Shown piece by piece: positions 56,244 to 64,000 of a stretch of 64,000 nt of DNA. The stretch is from Pseudomonadota bacterium (GTDB lineage: Bacteria > Myxococcota > Myxococcia > Myxococcales > Myxococcaceae). The stretch covers positions 1-64,000 of the forward strand of contig JAFAFL010000042.1 in the NCBI GenBank assembly GCA_023423535.1, given 5' to 3'. Each line of letters opens with the position of its first letter. Within the stretch, counting starts at the first letter, position 1. The notes under the pieces were generated by a model. That model searched no databases. It was not told the origin of the DNA and saw nothing but the letters and a program-made list of their open reading frames with translations. The position numbers were made by a program, and so were the translations under genes.

Positions 56244-58864
56244 GGCGTCACCATCACGGTCGCGAAGAAGCGGCGCTCCACCTGGTTGCCGAACGGATGC
56301 TGCTGGTGCGCGCCGAGCAGGTGCGTGCCGGAGACGCTGAAGAGCAGGCGCTCGTCGAGCATCCGGTAGCCGATGCGCGCGTTGAGCACGGTGTAGGCGG
56401 GCAGCGGGTTCGCCTTGTTCTCGATCACCGTCGGATCCGCACGCGACGGCTCGCGCTCGATCCACGTCGTCGCCGACTGCCACGCGCCCTCCACCGCGAA
56501 GTCCACGTCGATGGGGCTGCGCCACGTCGCGCCGCCGTAGAGCTTCAGCGCCGGCGCCTGCGTACAGGGACCACACGCGGTGTTCTCCGGGAGGTCCTTC
56601 GCGGTGATGTTCTGGAACGCGGTGGAGGCGCGCAGATCGACGCGGCCCACCGGCGAGTAGCGCAGGCCCAGCTCCGCGCCGCGCGCCGTGTACACCGCCG
56701 GCTCGTTGTGGAACTGCGAGCGCCCGAGGAGGAAGGTGCCGCTCTGCGGGTCCCACGCCTCGTCCGCCGGAAGCGGGCGCAGCGAGGAGAGCGCGATGAG
56801 GTCCTTCACCTCGTTCTGGTAGAGCGAGAGATCCCACTCCAGCCCGAGCCCCACCGCCTCGCCGCGGTAGCCGAGCTCGTACGCGACCACGCGCTCCGGA
56901 CGAAGCTCCGTGCTGCCGTTCGTCAGGGCGGACGCGCCGGGCACGCCGGGGATGGGCACGCGCACCGCGGTGTAGCTCTCGAGGAAGGTGGGCTCGCGGA
57001 AGGCGCTGGCGCCAGAGGCGCGGAAGGCGTGCCCTTCGACGGGCATCCACACCGCGCCGAGCCTCGGAGACTGCGCGTACCCGGGCTTGCCGCCATCCAG
57101 CAGCGGGTGCCGGTCCACGCGCCACGAGGCGACGATGCGGAACGGCTTCACGATGCGCCACTCGTCCTGGAGGAAGAGCGCGGCGTGCTCCTCCGCGTGA
57201 GACGCATCGAGGTAGTCCCACGTCACCCGCTTCGCGCGGCCGGAGACGCCCGCAAAGAACTGGTGAGTGCCGCCCAGCTCGAACGCGCGCGAGAAGAGCG
57301 CCTCCGCGTCGAACACGTTGCTGTTCACCTGCGTCTGCAGCGAGCGCGCGCCGATGGGCTCGTACTGCGGCTGCGACACCACGGAGAGGTGGTTCCAGAA
57401 GAGCTTCAGCTTCACCGGCCCGAGCTGCGCGTCGCTCTTCGCGTACGCGGAGACGCCGTCCAGCGTGTAGTTGCGCAGCAGGCCGATGGGATAGATCTCG
57501 GTGAAGAGCCGGTTCACGCCGCCCGAGACGCCCACCTGCGTGTCCCGGTCGAAGGCGTACGTCGCGTTGAGGTTCGCGCGCGCCGCCTGCAACGCCAGCG
57601 ACGAGTCCGCATGGGTGGAGGCGATGTCCGGCCGACCGTCCGCGTAGTCGCGGCTCCACTTGTCCGACTGGTCGTAGCTCACCGACGCGCGGTACCGCAG
57701 CCGGCTCTCGCCGCCGGACGCGAGGAAGGTGCCCGAGGCGCGGCTGTGGCTTCCGCCGGTGAAGGCGAACTGGCTGCGAGGTCCGGTGCCCGGAGGCCTC
57801 GTGATGATGTTCACCACGCCGAGCGCCGCGTTGGCGCCGTACAGCGCCGAACCCGGGCCGCGGATGATCTCGATGCGCTCGATCTCCTCCAGCGCCACCG
57901 GGAGCGAGGACCAGAGCGTGAGGCCGAGGAAGTCCTGGTACTCGCTGCGGCCATCCACGAGCACGATGACCTTGTTGCTCATGCGCTGGTTGAAACCGCG
58001 GAAGCTGATGTTCGCGCTGCCCACGCCCATCTGCATCACCTCGGCGCCGGGCACGCGGCGGAGGACCTCCACCAGTGACGCCACGCCGGAGAGCCGCAGG
58101 TCCTCGCCGGTGATGATCGTGGTGGAGAAGGGCGCCTCCGTCGCGGACTGCGCCCGCCGCGCGGTCGTCACCACCACCTCTTCGTATGGCGCTGCGTCGG
58201 CGGGCGTCTCCAGCGCGTAGGCCTCCGCGCCGCTCGTCGCGATCCCGCCGGGGCCCGCGTTCGTGGAGCTGCGTCCCGGTTCGGCGGGCGCCGACATCGC
58301 CTCCGCGCGCGCCAGTGCGCTCTCCAACCGCTCGGTCAGTGCCGCCAGCCGCTGCAGTGCCGCGAGCTCTTCGGCGGAGGAGGGATTCGCAGCCGCGCCT
58401 TCGCCTGCCGCCCCTTCGCCTGCCGCGCTCGAGTGGGTCGGGCCGTTTGCAGCTCCGGCCTTCGTCCCCGCCGCTGCTTGAGCCTGCGCCTGAGCCGTGG
58501 ACTGGCTCTGCGCGATGGTGCGCTCCAGTTCCACCACGATGAGGCGCACGGTCGCGGCATCCGGGGGACTGGCGGCGAGGTAGCGCTGGTAGGCGGTGAC
58601 CGCTTCCGCGTGCTTGCCCCAGTCCTGGTAGGCGCGCGCGATGTTGAACATCACGTTCGGGTGCGGCTTCGCTTCGTAGGCCCGCTCGAGGTCTCGGATG
58701 CCCTGCTCGTACGAGCCCTGCTGAATGTGGGTCATCCCGGATCGGAAGTGACGACGCGCCTCCAACCGCGTGTCCGCCCGCGCTGCAGAAGGGACGACCA
58801 GCGCGACGATCGCGCACGCCACCACCCACCCACCGCCCCGGGCTCCGGATCTCTTGTGACTCAC
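56240..58864 (-). CDS. TonB-dependent receptor with N-terminal TPR extension
   Basis: 874 residues; the GTG start overlaps the kinase stop (GTGA). A signal peptide (VVACAIVALVVPSAARA) is followed by TPRs at about 35-100 (FRSGMTHIQQGSYEQGIRDL), an Ala/Gly/Ser linker, then the plug domain from about residue 227 (EEVVVTTARRAQSATEAPFS, IIRGPGSALYGANAALGVVN) and a beta-barrel ending in RRFFATVMVTP. Plug motifs match TonB-dependent receptors of the colicin I/vitamin B12 type. The TPR region in front of a plug is unusual. Ligand unknown. It is the middle gene of a kinase-receptor-lipoprotein operon. Confidence 0.9.
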   Translation of the reverse strand: MSHKRSGARGGGWVVACAIVALVVPSAARADTRLEARRHFRSGMTHIQQGSYEQGIRDLERAYEAKPHPNVMFNIARAYQDWGKHAEAVTAYQRYLAASPPDAATVRLIVVELERTIAQSQSTAQAQAQAAAGTKAGAANGPTHSSAAGEGAAGEGAAANPSSAEELAALQRLAALTERLESALARAEAMSAPAEPGRSSTNAGPGGIATSGAEAYALETPADAAPYEEVVVTTARRAQSATEAPFSTTIITGEDLRLSGVASLVEVLRRVPGAEVMQMGVGSANISFRGFNQRMSNKVIVLVDGRSEYQDFLGLTLWSSLPVALEEIERIEIIRGPGSALYGANAALGVVNIITRPPGTGPRSQFAFTGGSHSRASGTFLASGGESRLRYRASVSYDQSDKWSRDYADGRPDIASTHADSSLALQAARANLNATYAFDRDTQVGVSGGVNRLFTEIYPIGLLRNYTLDGVSAYAKSDAQLGPVKLKLFWNHLSVVSQPQYEPIGARSLQTQVNSNVFDAEALFSRAFELGGTHQFFAGVSGRAKRVTWDYLDASHAEEHAALFLQDEWRIVKPFRIVASWRVDRHPLLDGGKPGYAQSPRLGAVWMPVEGHAFRASGASAFREPTFLESYTAVRVPIPGVPGASALTNGSTELRPERVVAYELGYRGEAVGLGLEWDLSLYQNEVKDLIALSSLRPLPADEAWDPQSGTFLLGRSQFHNEPAVYTARGAELGLRYSPVGRVDLRASTAFQNITAKDLPENTACGPCTQAPALKLYGGATWRSPIDVDFAVEGAWQSATTWIEREPSRADPTVIENKANPLPAYTVLNARIGYRMLDERLLFSVSGTHLLGAHQQHPFGNQVERRFFATVMVTP

Positions 58865-60549
58865 TGGTAGGGATCGTCCTTGTAGGGATCTTCCTTCGGC
58901 TCTCGCGCCGCCTTCTTCTTCAGCTTCCCGTTCAGCTCCACGCGCGGTCCGCTGCCCTTCGCCGTGAGCGTCCTCGGCTGGTAGCCGTCGAGCGTGAGCT
59001 TCACGGTCGCGGTCGCCTCGCCGTTGCTTCCCGCCGGCACCTCGAAGCGCACCGGCGCGGGACCGAGATCCGACTCACCGAAGAAGACGCGCGCGCCCAC
59101 CGGATCGGAGGTGACGACGAACTGCACGTTGGCCGCCGCAGCGGGCTCCACCTGCAGGGCCGGCTCCGGCACGACCGGCTCCGCGACGACGGGGGCGACG
59201 GGCGCCGCCGGCTCGGGAGCGACGGGCTCGGGCACCGGCTGCGCGGAAGGCGGAGCCGAAGGCACGGTGACGGCCACTGCTGCCGGCTGCACCGCGGGCC
59301 GTCCGAGCCACCACATCGCGCCACCGCCGAGCGCCACCGCGGTGATGAAGGTGCCCGCGAAGAGGACCTTCGCGTTCGTCGCACTGGGCTTCTGCGCTGT
59401 CTGGCGCGCCCGCGGTTCGTCCGCGTCGAGCACCACCGACACCGAGGCTCCGTCTTCCTGAGCCCGCGCGAAGGGCGGCTGGGCGAGGGGCGGAGGCGTG
59501 CCGGGCGGTGTCGCGGGCCAGGGCGTCGTCGGTGGCGGCGTGACGAGCGTGGGGCTCCCAGGCTGCGGCAGCGGGGGCGGCGTGGGCATGCTCCAGCGCG
59601 GCCCGCTCACCGCCGGCATGCGCGGATCCGTGTAGGTCCCGCTTCCTCCGAGCAGCGACTGTCCCACGCCGCGGATCGCCTCGAGGAACTCGTCCATCGT
59701 CTGGTAGCGCTGCGCCGGCTCCTTCTGCAGCGCGCGCATGACGATCGCTTCGACCTCGGCGGGGACGGGCAGGTCCGGCCGCACCTGCGAGAAGGGCGGC
59801 GGCTTCTGACTGAGGTGCTGGAGGATGGCCTCCATCGGGTCCTTCGTCTGGAAGGGCGGCCGGCCCATCAGCATCTGGTACATCACGACGCCGAGCGAGT
59901 AGATGTCGCTGCGCACGTCCGCCACGTGCCGTGCCTGCTCCGGCGCCATGTAGAGCGGCGATCCGAGCATCACGCCGCCCTGGGTGATCTCCGCGTCCGG
60001 CCTCTGCTCGAGCGGCCTCACCAGCCCGAAATCGAGCACCTTGACCGTGTCGTGATCGGCCTCGCTGCTGAGCAGCATCACGTTCGCGGGCTTCAGATCG
60101 CGGTGGATGATCCCCAGCTTGTGCGCCTCACGCAGCGACCGGCAGATCTGCTGCGCCATGTCGAGCGTGCGCTGCCACGCGATGGGACCTGTGGCCGCCA
60201 GCACCTGTGCGAGCGTCTGGCCCTCCACGTACTCCATGGCGATGTAGAAGATGCCTTCGTCGGTACGCCCGTAATCGATGACGGTGATGGTGTTCGGGTG
60301 GCGGAGCTTCGCGGTGAGCGAGGCCTCGAGGAAGAAGCGCTTGTGGAACTGGGGATCCCTGCCGCCGCCGTAGTGCGGGTTGAGGACCTTCAGTGCCACC
60401 AGCCGGTCCAGCGGCGCCTGCACCGCCTTGTAGACCCGGCCCATTCCCCCCTTCCCGATCACTTCCAGGATCGAGAACCGCCCGTGCAACACCTTTCCCA
60501 GCATCGGATCGGGGGCACCTTCCTGAGAGTCGGGGCCGTGCGCGGACAT
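58861..60549 (-). CDS. Ser/Thr protein kinase with PEGA domain
   Basis: 562 residues from ATG 60549; the frame is open upstream, and ATG 60561 is possible. The kinase domain (about 18-285) has GKGGMGRVYKA, VALKVLNPH with the catalytic Lys, HRDLKPANVML, DFGLVRPLE, and APEQ. A Pro-rich linker, a membrane helix (about 390-412, FITAVALGGGAMWW), a Pro/Ala/Val spacer and a PEGA-like extracytoplasmic domain (about 475-535: VQFVVTSDPVGARVFFGESD) complete it. It probably senses the periplasm and phosphorylates cytoplasmic targets such as FHA partners. It heads the operon with the TonB receptor. Confidence 0.92.
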   Translation of the reverse strand: MSAHGPDSQEGAPDPMLGKVLHGRFSILEVIGKGGMGRVYKAVQAPLDRLVALKVLNPHYGGGRDPQFHKRFFLEASLTAKLRHPNTITVIDYGRTDEGIFYIAMEYVEGQTLAQVLAATGPIAWQRTLDMAQQICRSLREAHKLGIIHRDLKPANVMLLSSEADHDTVKVLDFGLVRPLEQRPDAEITQGGVMLGSPLYMAPEQARHVADVRSDIYSLGVVMYQMLMGRPPFQTKDPMEAILQHLSQKPPPFSQVRPDLPVPAEVEAIVMRALQKEPAQRYQTMDEFLEAIRGVGQSLLGGSGTYTDPRMPAVSGPRWSMPTPPPLPQPGSPTLVTPPPTTPWPATPPGTPPPLAQPPFARAQEDGASVSVVLDADEPRARQTAQKPSATNAKVLFAGTFITAVALGGGAMWWLGRPAVQPAAVAVTVPSAPPSAQPVPEPVAPEPAAPVAPVVAEPVVPEPALQVEPAAAANVQFVVTSDPVGARVFFGESDLGPAPVRFEVPAGSNGEATATVKLTLDGYQPRTLTAKGSGPRVELNGKLKKKAAREPKEDPYKDDPYQ

Positions 60550-60646
60550 GGATAGACACATTCTACCACGCTCGATGATCGGCCCGACGAATCGGCCGGC
60601 GCGCAAGCGTGTGCCCTCGCGAACACATGCAAGGCCATTGGCGCAG

Positions 60647-60685
60647 TGTGTCAGCGCGTTTGTTTCGACAAATGTGTCAACGCGT
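60647..60685 (-). promoter_or_regulatory. Direct 13-bp repeats upstream of the kinase operon
   Basis: TGTGTCAGCGCGT (60647-60659) and TGTGTCAACGCGT (60673-60685) on the plus strand, 26 bases apart start to start, that is ACGCGYTGACACA on the minus strand. The promoter-distal copy overlaps the stop codon of the M55 gene (60677-60679). Each repeat contains TTGACA or CTGACA, which could be -35-like, but two identical blocks with fixed spacing also fit a regulator binding site. No clear -10 was found. Confidence 0.5.
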
Positions 60686-62401
60686 CTCGCGTCTCTCACC
60701 GGCGCCGGCGAAGGCCACCAATGCGGCCGCCGTGCAGTGCGCGAGCTGGCGAGCGTCCGGCGAAGGCGAGCGGCTCTGATCGGTCACGGTGCCATCACGA
60801 CGCTGGTTCGCCGAGAGCAGCGAGAGCAGTGCCCGGTGCTCGGCGGAGGCATGTTCTCCCGCGGCCTGCAACACGAAGGTGGCTTCAGCGGCGAGATCCA
60901 CCTGACGCCCGCGCACGAGCCACTCCGCCGCGAGCAGCAGCTCCTCGCGTTCGGCGAGCAGCACGTCCTTCGGCAGCGGCCGCGCGAGGTAGTCGGTCCC
61001 GAGAAGGAAGAGGTGCGTCACCCAGTAGAGGTCGTCCTCGCGCCGCGTCTGACGCAGCACGCGCGGTGAGTGCGCAGCACGCGGAAGCAATCCGGCGCGG
61101 CCCGCGAGCTCCGACATCAGCCAGCCCCACAGTCGCCCGAACGCGAAGGAGCCGAACATCACGTAGTCGCGCAGCGCTGACGCATCCACCGCGTCCGCGG
61201 ACAACGCGTGACCGCGAACGTGCCGGAGGTAGAGCGCATCGAGCCGCGCCATGCCCGCGAAGGGGTCGAGCCCTTGCGGGAAGTCTCGCGGCAGCAGCGC
61301 CAGCCTCTCCACCGCGCGCGAGAGCTGCGGCGCCAGCGCGTGCTGCTCAAAGAATCGCGGCGCGTGCCCTTCGAGCATGTGCAGCGTGATCGCGCGATCG
61401 GCGAGCTGCCAGTCCTCTGTTCCGTCTGTGCGCCGGAGGAACGCCTCCAGTGCGCGAGCTGCTCGTGCCGCGGTGTCGCGCTGCGGTGCCGGATGCAGCG
61501 GCCGCGCGACGAGCGAGGTCGCGTCCTCTTCGAAGCCCTGGAGCCCCGGCATCCCGCGAATGGCCTCGCCGAGCCGCGCGCTGGAGAGCGCGGTCAGCCG
61601 GCGGGCCTCGTCGTAGACGGTGCGGAAGGCGTCCGTGCTCGCGGTCAGGGGCACGCGGACCGTGCGCGCATCCACCCGCTCGGCGCCCCCGTCACACGCG
61701 AGCTGCGCCTGCCACGCGCTCTTGAAGGAGAGCTCCAGCGTCAGCGGGAATGGCTCGCCCGCGAGGCCGCGTGCATCGACGGGATCACAGGCTCGCGCCG
61801 TGCGCCGCAGTGCCTCGGCCGCTTCATTGAATGGCAAGGACTCCGACTGCCGGTTGCCGACCGCGCGCTTGGTGCGCACGAACGCGGCGCCTCCTCTCCG
61901 AAGTCCGCGCGAAAGCCGAAGCGAAGCCTCGAGCACGTCATCGCCCGAGGAGAAGAGCACCGGGACGCCGTGCTCCGCGGCGAGCGCGAAGACGATGTCC
62001 GTCTCCGACAGCGCGCGGCCTCCGAGGGACCAGCCGCAGTGCACGTCCATGGTGTGCGCGGCGAAGCCCTTCGTTCCCGCCGGCGCGTGCATGCCGAGGC
62101 AGGCGACGGCGCTCACGCCTTCGAACAGCGCAGCGCTGTAGGCGTCCTCCTCCCAGAACACCTCGGTGCCTTCGGGGAGCCCGCGCGGATCGACGTTCAG
62201 CCGCATCGCGCCGGCGCGGTGGCTGTCGCTCACCCGCACGCGGTCGAAGCCCCTCTCCAGCAGTCCCTGCACCGCCGCCGCGGTCTCACGCGTGAGCGCG
62301 GCACACGCCGAAGGATAGGTGAGCGATCCCGCCACCAGCGCGCCGAGCGTATCGACCCCCGCCACGCCCTCGAGGTCGATGACGAGCAGCGCGGTCCGCA
62401 C
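60677..62401 (-). CDS. M55 D-aminopeptidase-like protein with long C-terminal extension
   Basis: 574 residues. The first roughly 270 residues match DppA/M55 zinc aminopeptidases: Asp9 and Glu11 (DLEGVAG), His61 in SDSHRAGAM, His105 and His116 in CLGMHAPAGTKGFAAHT, and Glu133 in LSETDI. These correspond to the five metal ligands and the active-site histidine of Bacillus DppA. Residues about 300-574 form a helical domain of unknown function (for example LWGWLMSELAGRAG, DDLYWVTHLFLLGTDY) not present in DppA, which is about 270 residues. No signal is seen, so it is cytoplasmic. It abuts the DUF58 gene. Confidence 0.82.
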   Translation of the reverse strand: MRTALLVIDLEGVAGVDTLGALVAGSLTYPSACAALTRETAAAVQGLLERGFDRVRVSDSHRAGAMRLNVDPRGLPEGTEVFWEEDAYSAALFEGVSAVACLGMHAPAGTKGFAAHTMDVHCGWSLGGRALSETDIVFALAAEHGVPVLFSSGDDVLEASLRLSRGLRRGGAAFVRTKRAVGNRQSESLPFNEAAEALRRTARACDPVDARGLAGEPFPLTLELSFKSAWQAQLACDGGAERVDARTVRVPLTASTDAFRTVYDEARRLTALSSARLGEAIRGMPGLQGFEEDATSLVARPLHPAPQRDTAARAARALEAFLRRTDGTEDWQLADRAITLHMLEGHAPRFFEQHALAPQLSRAVERLALLPRDFPQGLDPFAGMARLDALYLRHVRGHALSADAVDASALRDYVMFGSFAFGRLWGWLMSELAGRAGLLPRAAHSPRVLRQTRREDDLYWVTHLFLLGTDYLARPLPKDVLLAEREELLLAAEWLVRGRQVDLAAEATFVLQAAGEHASAEHRALLSLLSANQRRDGTVTDQSRSPSPDARQLAHCTAAALVAFAGAGERRETR

Positions 62402-63709
62402 CTAGAGGATCCCCCGCGCCTTGATGTCGAGGTACCGGTTCACCGCCGCCAGCGAGAGCTCCTCGGGGTGCACGTCCACCACCTGCACGCCGTCCTGCGC
62501 GATGCGGTGTTTCATCTGCTCGCGTTCGCCGAGCAGCTCACCCGCGACCGCATGGCTGAACGCCTCTTCGGGGCCCGGCGGATCCGTGCGCAAGAGCTCC
62601 ACGATCCCGGTGTCCTTCACCGTCATGCACAGCGGCACGTGGCGCTTCGCCAGCCGCCGGATGGGCAGCACCAAAGACGAGGCCTGCTCCTCGTCGAGCA
62701 GATCGGTGAAGAGGCAGAGCAGGGTGCGCCGCCGCAAGCGGACGTTGAGCTCCTTGAAGAGCCCGAGGTAGTCCACGTAGGTCAGCGCCGGCTTCGTCGC
62801 GTAGAGCGTGTCCACGATCTTCCGGTACTGCTTCCGGCCGCCGTCCGGCGCGAGGTAGGCCTTCACCCCGTCGGCGAACACCGCGAGGCCCACCCGGTCT
62901 CCGTTGCGCACCGCCACGAAGGCGAGAAACAGCGCCGCGTTCACCGCGTGGTCGAGCTTCGTCAGCCCGTCCACCTTCGCTGCCATCGAGCGCCCGGCAT
63001 CGACGCAGATGAGGATGGACTGCGAGCGCTCGCTCTCCATCACCCGCGTGACCGGCCGGTTGCGGCGCGCGGTCGCCTTCCAGTCCACATCGCGCACCGA
63101 GTCGCCCTGCGCGTAGTCGCGAAGCCGCGCGAACTCGCTGCCGCGTCCGTCGCGGCGCAGCTTCCGCAGCCCGAGGTTCACGAGGTCCAGCGCCGCACCG
63201 GAGAGCAGGAGCCGCGAGGCCCCGCGCATGTCCGGATAGACCGGCGCGTCCGCCGCCTGCGGCACGAGGCGCTCGCTCCACACCAGCCCGAACGGTCCGC
63301 GCACGCGCACGTGGAGGTCGCCGAAGCTGAACTTGCCGCGCTTCTGCGGCGTGGCCCGATAGCCCGTCTTCGCTCGGCTCTGCGCTTCGACCTTCAGCGC
63401 GAGCTCGTCCGGCGAGACCTCGAACGATTCCGGCGCGTCGTCCTTCAGCTTCACGAAGAACGCGCGCGACTCCCGGTTCACCACGTGCACGCGGACGCGG
63501 TTGGGGATGCCCACGCCGAGCCTCGCGGGGAGCTCGCGCCAGACCTCCAGCTTCGCGCGCCGGGCAATGAGGAAGTCACCGGCCGCCGCCAGCACCAGCA
63601 GCGCGTCGAGCAGCAGCACCACGCTCCACAGCCCGGGCAGGAAGCCCGCGGCCATGGCCGGCGCGGAGAGCACGCAGAGCGCCACCCAGAGGCGGCTCGT
63701 GGGGACCAT
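62402..63709 (-). CDS. DUF58 family protein
   Basis: 435 residues with two N-terminal membrane helices (LWVALCVLSAPAMAAGFL, LWSVVLLLDALLVLAAAG), a beta-rich segment and the DUF58 core (FARLRDYAQGDSVRDVDWKA, ERSQSILICVDAGRSMAA) shaped like a von Willebrand A domain, with the metal-binding DxGxS-like motif. DUF58 proteins are coupled to MoxR AAA ATPases. Its start overlaps the MoxR stop by one base. The last codons abut the M55 gene. Confidence 0.92.
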   Translation of the reverse strand: MVPTSRLWVALCVLSAPAMAAGFLPGLWSVVLLLDALLVLAAAGDFLIARRAKLEVWRELPARLGVGIPNRVRVHVVNRESRAFFVKLKDDAPESFEVSPDELALKVEAQSRAKTGYRATPQKRGKFSFGDLHVRVRGPFGLVWSERLVPQAADAPVYPDMRGASRLLLSGAALDLVNLGLRKLRRDGRGSEFARLRDYAQGDSVRDVDWKATARRNRPVTRVMESERSQSILICVDAGRSMAAKVDGLTKLDHAVNAALFLAFVAVRNGDRVGLAVFADGVKAYLAPDGGRKQYRKIVDTLYATKPALTYVDYLGLFKELNVRLRRRTLLCLFTDLLDEEQASSLVLPIRRLAKRHVPLCMTVKDTGIVELLRTDPPGPEEAFSHAVAGELLGEREQMKHRIAQDGVQVVDVHPEELSLAAVNRYLDIKARGIL

Positions 63710-64000
63710 TACCGAGGGACCTCCACCGCCTGCACGACCTCGCGCAGCACGTCCGCCGTCGTCGCGCCGTCGAGCTCCGCGTCCGGCGAGAGCAGGAGGC
63801 GGTGACGGAGCACAGGCGCCGCGAGGTAGCGCACGTCGTCCGGCGTCACGAACGGACGGCCACGCAGCGCCGCCAGGGCCTTCGACGCGAGGAGCAGGTG
63901 CACGCCCGCGCGAGGTCCCGCGCCGAGCCGGATGCGCGGAGAGGTGCGCGTGGCACTGACCAGCTTGCGCACGTAGGCGAGCACCTGCGGCTCGATGTTC
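63709..64000 (-). CDS. MoxR-family AAA+ ATPase, C-terminal part
   Basis: The right edge of the window truncates the N-terminal part, including Walker A and B; a GTG at 63984 is in frame but internal. The visible roughly 97 residues are the MoxR lid domain: LAYVRKLVSATRTSPRIRLG, GPRAGVHLLLASKALAALRG, RPFVTPDDVRYLAAPVLRHR. MoxR ATPases act as chaperones for DUF58/VWA partners, and the DUF58 gene is immediately downstream on the same strand. Confidence 0.93.
   Translation of the reverse strand, partial: NIEPQVLAYVRKLVSATRTSPRIRLGAGPRAGVHLLLASKALAALRGRPFVTPDDVRYLAAPVLRHRLLLSPDAELDGATTADVLREVVQAVEVPR

Overview
The window is GC-rich bacterial chromosome with tightly packed genes. Its gene families point to a myxobacterium (Myxococcota): a eukaryote-like Ser/Thr kinase with a PEGA domain, several large lipoproteins including one with a run of D/G-rich DGG linkers, an FHA protein beside a TPR lipoprotein, and a non-flagellar type III secretion locus interleaved with accessory genes. 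No rRNA, tRNA, CRISPR array, insertion sequence or phage gene was seen.

Region 1 (1-5232) holds envelope genes: a truncated PAP2 phosphatase, a LpxL-like acyltransferase, an exported phospholipase C-like protein, a WecG/TagA glycosyltransferase and an acidic exported protein.

Region 2 (5374-22927) and region 4 (28069-35831) together encode a type III secretion export apparatus. Region 2 carries, in order: a small helical protein; a secreted protein with a needle-like C-terminus; a TPR chaperone; a small helical protein possibly acting as an anti-sigma factor; a sigma-28-family factor; sctI and sctJ; an O-antigen-ligase-like gene; a FliG-like/SctK candidate; sctL, sctN, sctO, sctP and sctQ; a GspC-like PDZ protein; a FliO-like protein; and sctR, sctS, sctT and sctU. 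Region 4 carries a stand-alone SctU C-terminal domain, a small unknown protein, a TPR chaperone, two near-identical needle-like proteins in tandem, two more TPR proteins, sctV and an M50-like membrane protease. No secretin (SctC) and no SctD were found. The retained FliO-like, FliG-like and sigma-28-like genes make the locus look flagellum-like. All three needle-like genes share an upstream element, G(C/A)AAC(C/T)-N16-GATAA(T/C). Its GATAA core matches the -10 of sigma-28 promoters, so the encoded sigma factor may drive them.

Region 3 (22993-28011) separates the two secretion segments. It holds a small-molecule cassette (GNAT-like protein, AurF-like diiron enzyme, carrier protein and stand-alone adenylation enzyme), then a RibD/DHFR-like protein and a thioredoxin.

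Region 5 (35959-46739, minus strand) is a small membrane protein plus three tandem paralogous lipoproteins of 1110-1154 residues. A 13-bp AT-rich sequence occurs once on each side of this block.

Region 6 (47042-64000) is mixed: a DUF2652 cyclase-like protein, a dienelactone hydrolase, an FHA/TPR-lipoprotein operon, a small outer-membrane protein, divergent RDD and SpoIIM-like membrane proteins, a repeat lipoprotein, an operon of Ser/Thr kinase, TPR-TonB receptor fusion and lipoprotein, then an M55 peptidase-like fusion, a DUF58 protein and a truncated MoxR ATPase. Start codons were chosen from ribosome-binding sites, signal peptides and overlaps. Assignments rest on motif recognition alone, because no database search was possible.
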